A stretch of 13,280 bases of DNA from Haladaptatiplasma sp964454575 (lineage in GTDB: Archaea > Thermoplasmatota > Thermoplasmata > Halarchaeoplasmatales > Halarchaeoplasmataceae): NCBI GenBank assembly GCA_964454575.1, contig CAYVTG010000054.1, positions 1 to 13,280 on the forward strand. The letters run 5' to 3'. The notes beneath the pieces are model-generated. The model ran no database searches, was not told the origin of the DNA, and worked only from the letters and a program-made list of their open reading frames with translations. Of the stretch, positions 13,045 through 13,280 are shown one piece after another. Every line of letters begins with the position of its first letter. Position 1 is the stretch's first letter. The translations under genes and the position numbers were made by a program.

Positions 13045-13052
13045 TTAATAAA
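13045..13052 (-). promoter_or_regulatory. Promoter of the TumE-like operon
   Basis: On the minus strand CCGAAATATTTATTAATCTC combines a BRE-like CGAAA with the box A TTTATTAA. Transcription would begin near 13020, just before the ATG at 13012. A second TATATA stretch at about 13027-13033 is closer to the gene and less well placed. Confidence 0.5.
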
Positions 13053-13280
13053 TATTTCGGAAATGTCTGATTCTAAGTAGGCGAGCGGCGCAGCCATACG
13101 ATGGAGGGGAACTCGTTTACGCTTACTCTTCTTTACGACGAATCCACGGGCAAAGCCCTGCGGAGCCAAATACTGCCATTCCAGATCGTAACTGTGGATA
13201 TAGAGGATAGGATATTCAAGATATTGAAACACTTTCCGGAAAACAAGAGAACAAAATAATACCCCTCTAAATAATACAAC
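13053..13280. other. Right end of window: no convincing gene
   Basis: About 230 nt upstream of the TumE-like promoter. A plus-strand frame from ATG 13101 to TAA 13259 encodes 52 residues (MEGNSFTLTLLYDESTGKAL at the start, IEDRIFKILKHFPENK near the end). It has no SD, and the same DNA is open on the minus strand for 72 codons. The plus frame is the more protein-like of the two and has a balanced charge pattern, so it could be a small gene or the remnant of one, but I cannot support it. No tRNA, repeat or mobile-element end was seen. Confidence 0.25.

Noticed and set aside
13014..13232. 72-codon minus-strand open frame upstream of the TumE-like operon
   Set aside because: It runs through the predicted BRE/TATA promoter and start of the operon, has no SD, and its composition (aromatic and basic clusters) is not protein-like; the opposite strand is equally open.

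Overview
The window is chromosomal DNA from a euryarchaeon. It carries archaeal-type ribosomal proteins (L15e, LX/L18a), prefoldin alpha, an archaeal FtsY, an archaeal-type AsnRS, a DUF131/TIGR00304 membrane protein and a CCA-less tRNA-Pro. TATA-like boxes lie upstream of several genes, and Shine-Dalgarno motifs match AGGAGGTGAT. The gene at 7942-8364 resembles a small family (DUF6015) that I associate with Thermoplasmatota. That lineage is my best guess, but it rests on memory of one family.

Layout. (1) 1-1799, minus: a type I restriction-modification fragment, with hsdM followed by an AlbA_2 (Schlafen-like) gene cut by the window edge. (2) 1899-4937, minus: an adenosine-specific kinase (DUF355), a VanZ-like protein overlapping a zinc-ribbon membrane protein, and a polytopic membrane protein with a faint prepilin-peptidase look. 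That last gene starts one base after the ribosomal L15e gene. (3) 5127-7858, plus: the conserved archaeal order LX, prefoldin alpha, ftsY, then a PIN-domain protein whose reading frame runs upstream to the ftsY stop without a normal start codon. (4) 7942-8364, plus: the DUF6015-like protein. (5) 8383-9089, minus: a MntA/HepT (nucleotidyltransferase/HEPN) toxin-antitoxin pair placed 10 nt upstream of tRNA-Pro(CGG). (6) 9283-10716, plus: DUF131 membrane protein and an M20 metallopeptidase, convergent with asnS (12011-10713). The two stop codons share one TTAA. (7) 12075-12354: a gene-poor stretch with a strong TATA box, a probable decayed small gene, and a hairpin plus T-tract on the minus strand. 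(8) 12355-13012, minus: a second toxin-antitoxin-like pair (DUF6516/TumE-like toxin and partner). (9) 13025-13280: no convincing gene.

How it fits together. The centre is a housekeeping block for translation, chaperoning and SRP targeting. Defence or addiction modules surround it: type I R-M on the left, HepT/MntA beside a tRNA, and the TumE-like pair on the right. No CRISPR array, transposase, integrase or rRNA was seen. The items most worth checking are the PIN gene lacking a canonical start, the HepT/MntA-tRNA-Pro junction, the decayed gene behind a strong promoter, and the possible degenerate prepilin peptidase co-transcribed with L15e.
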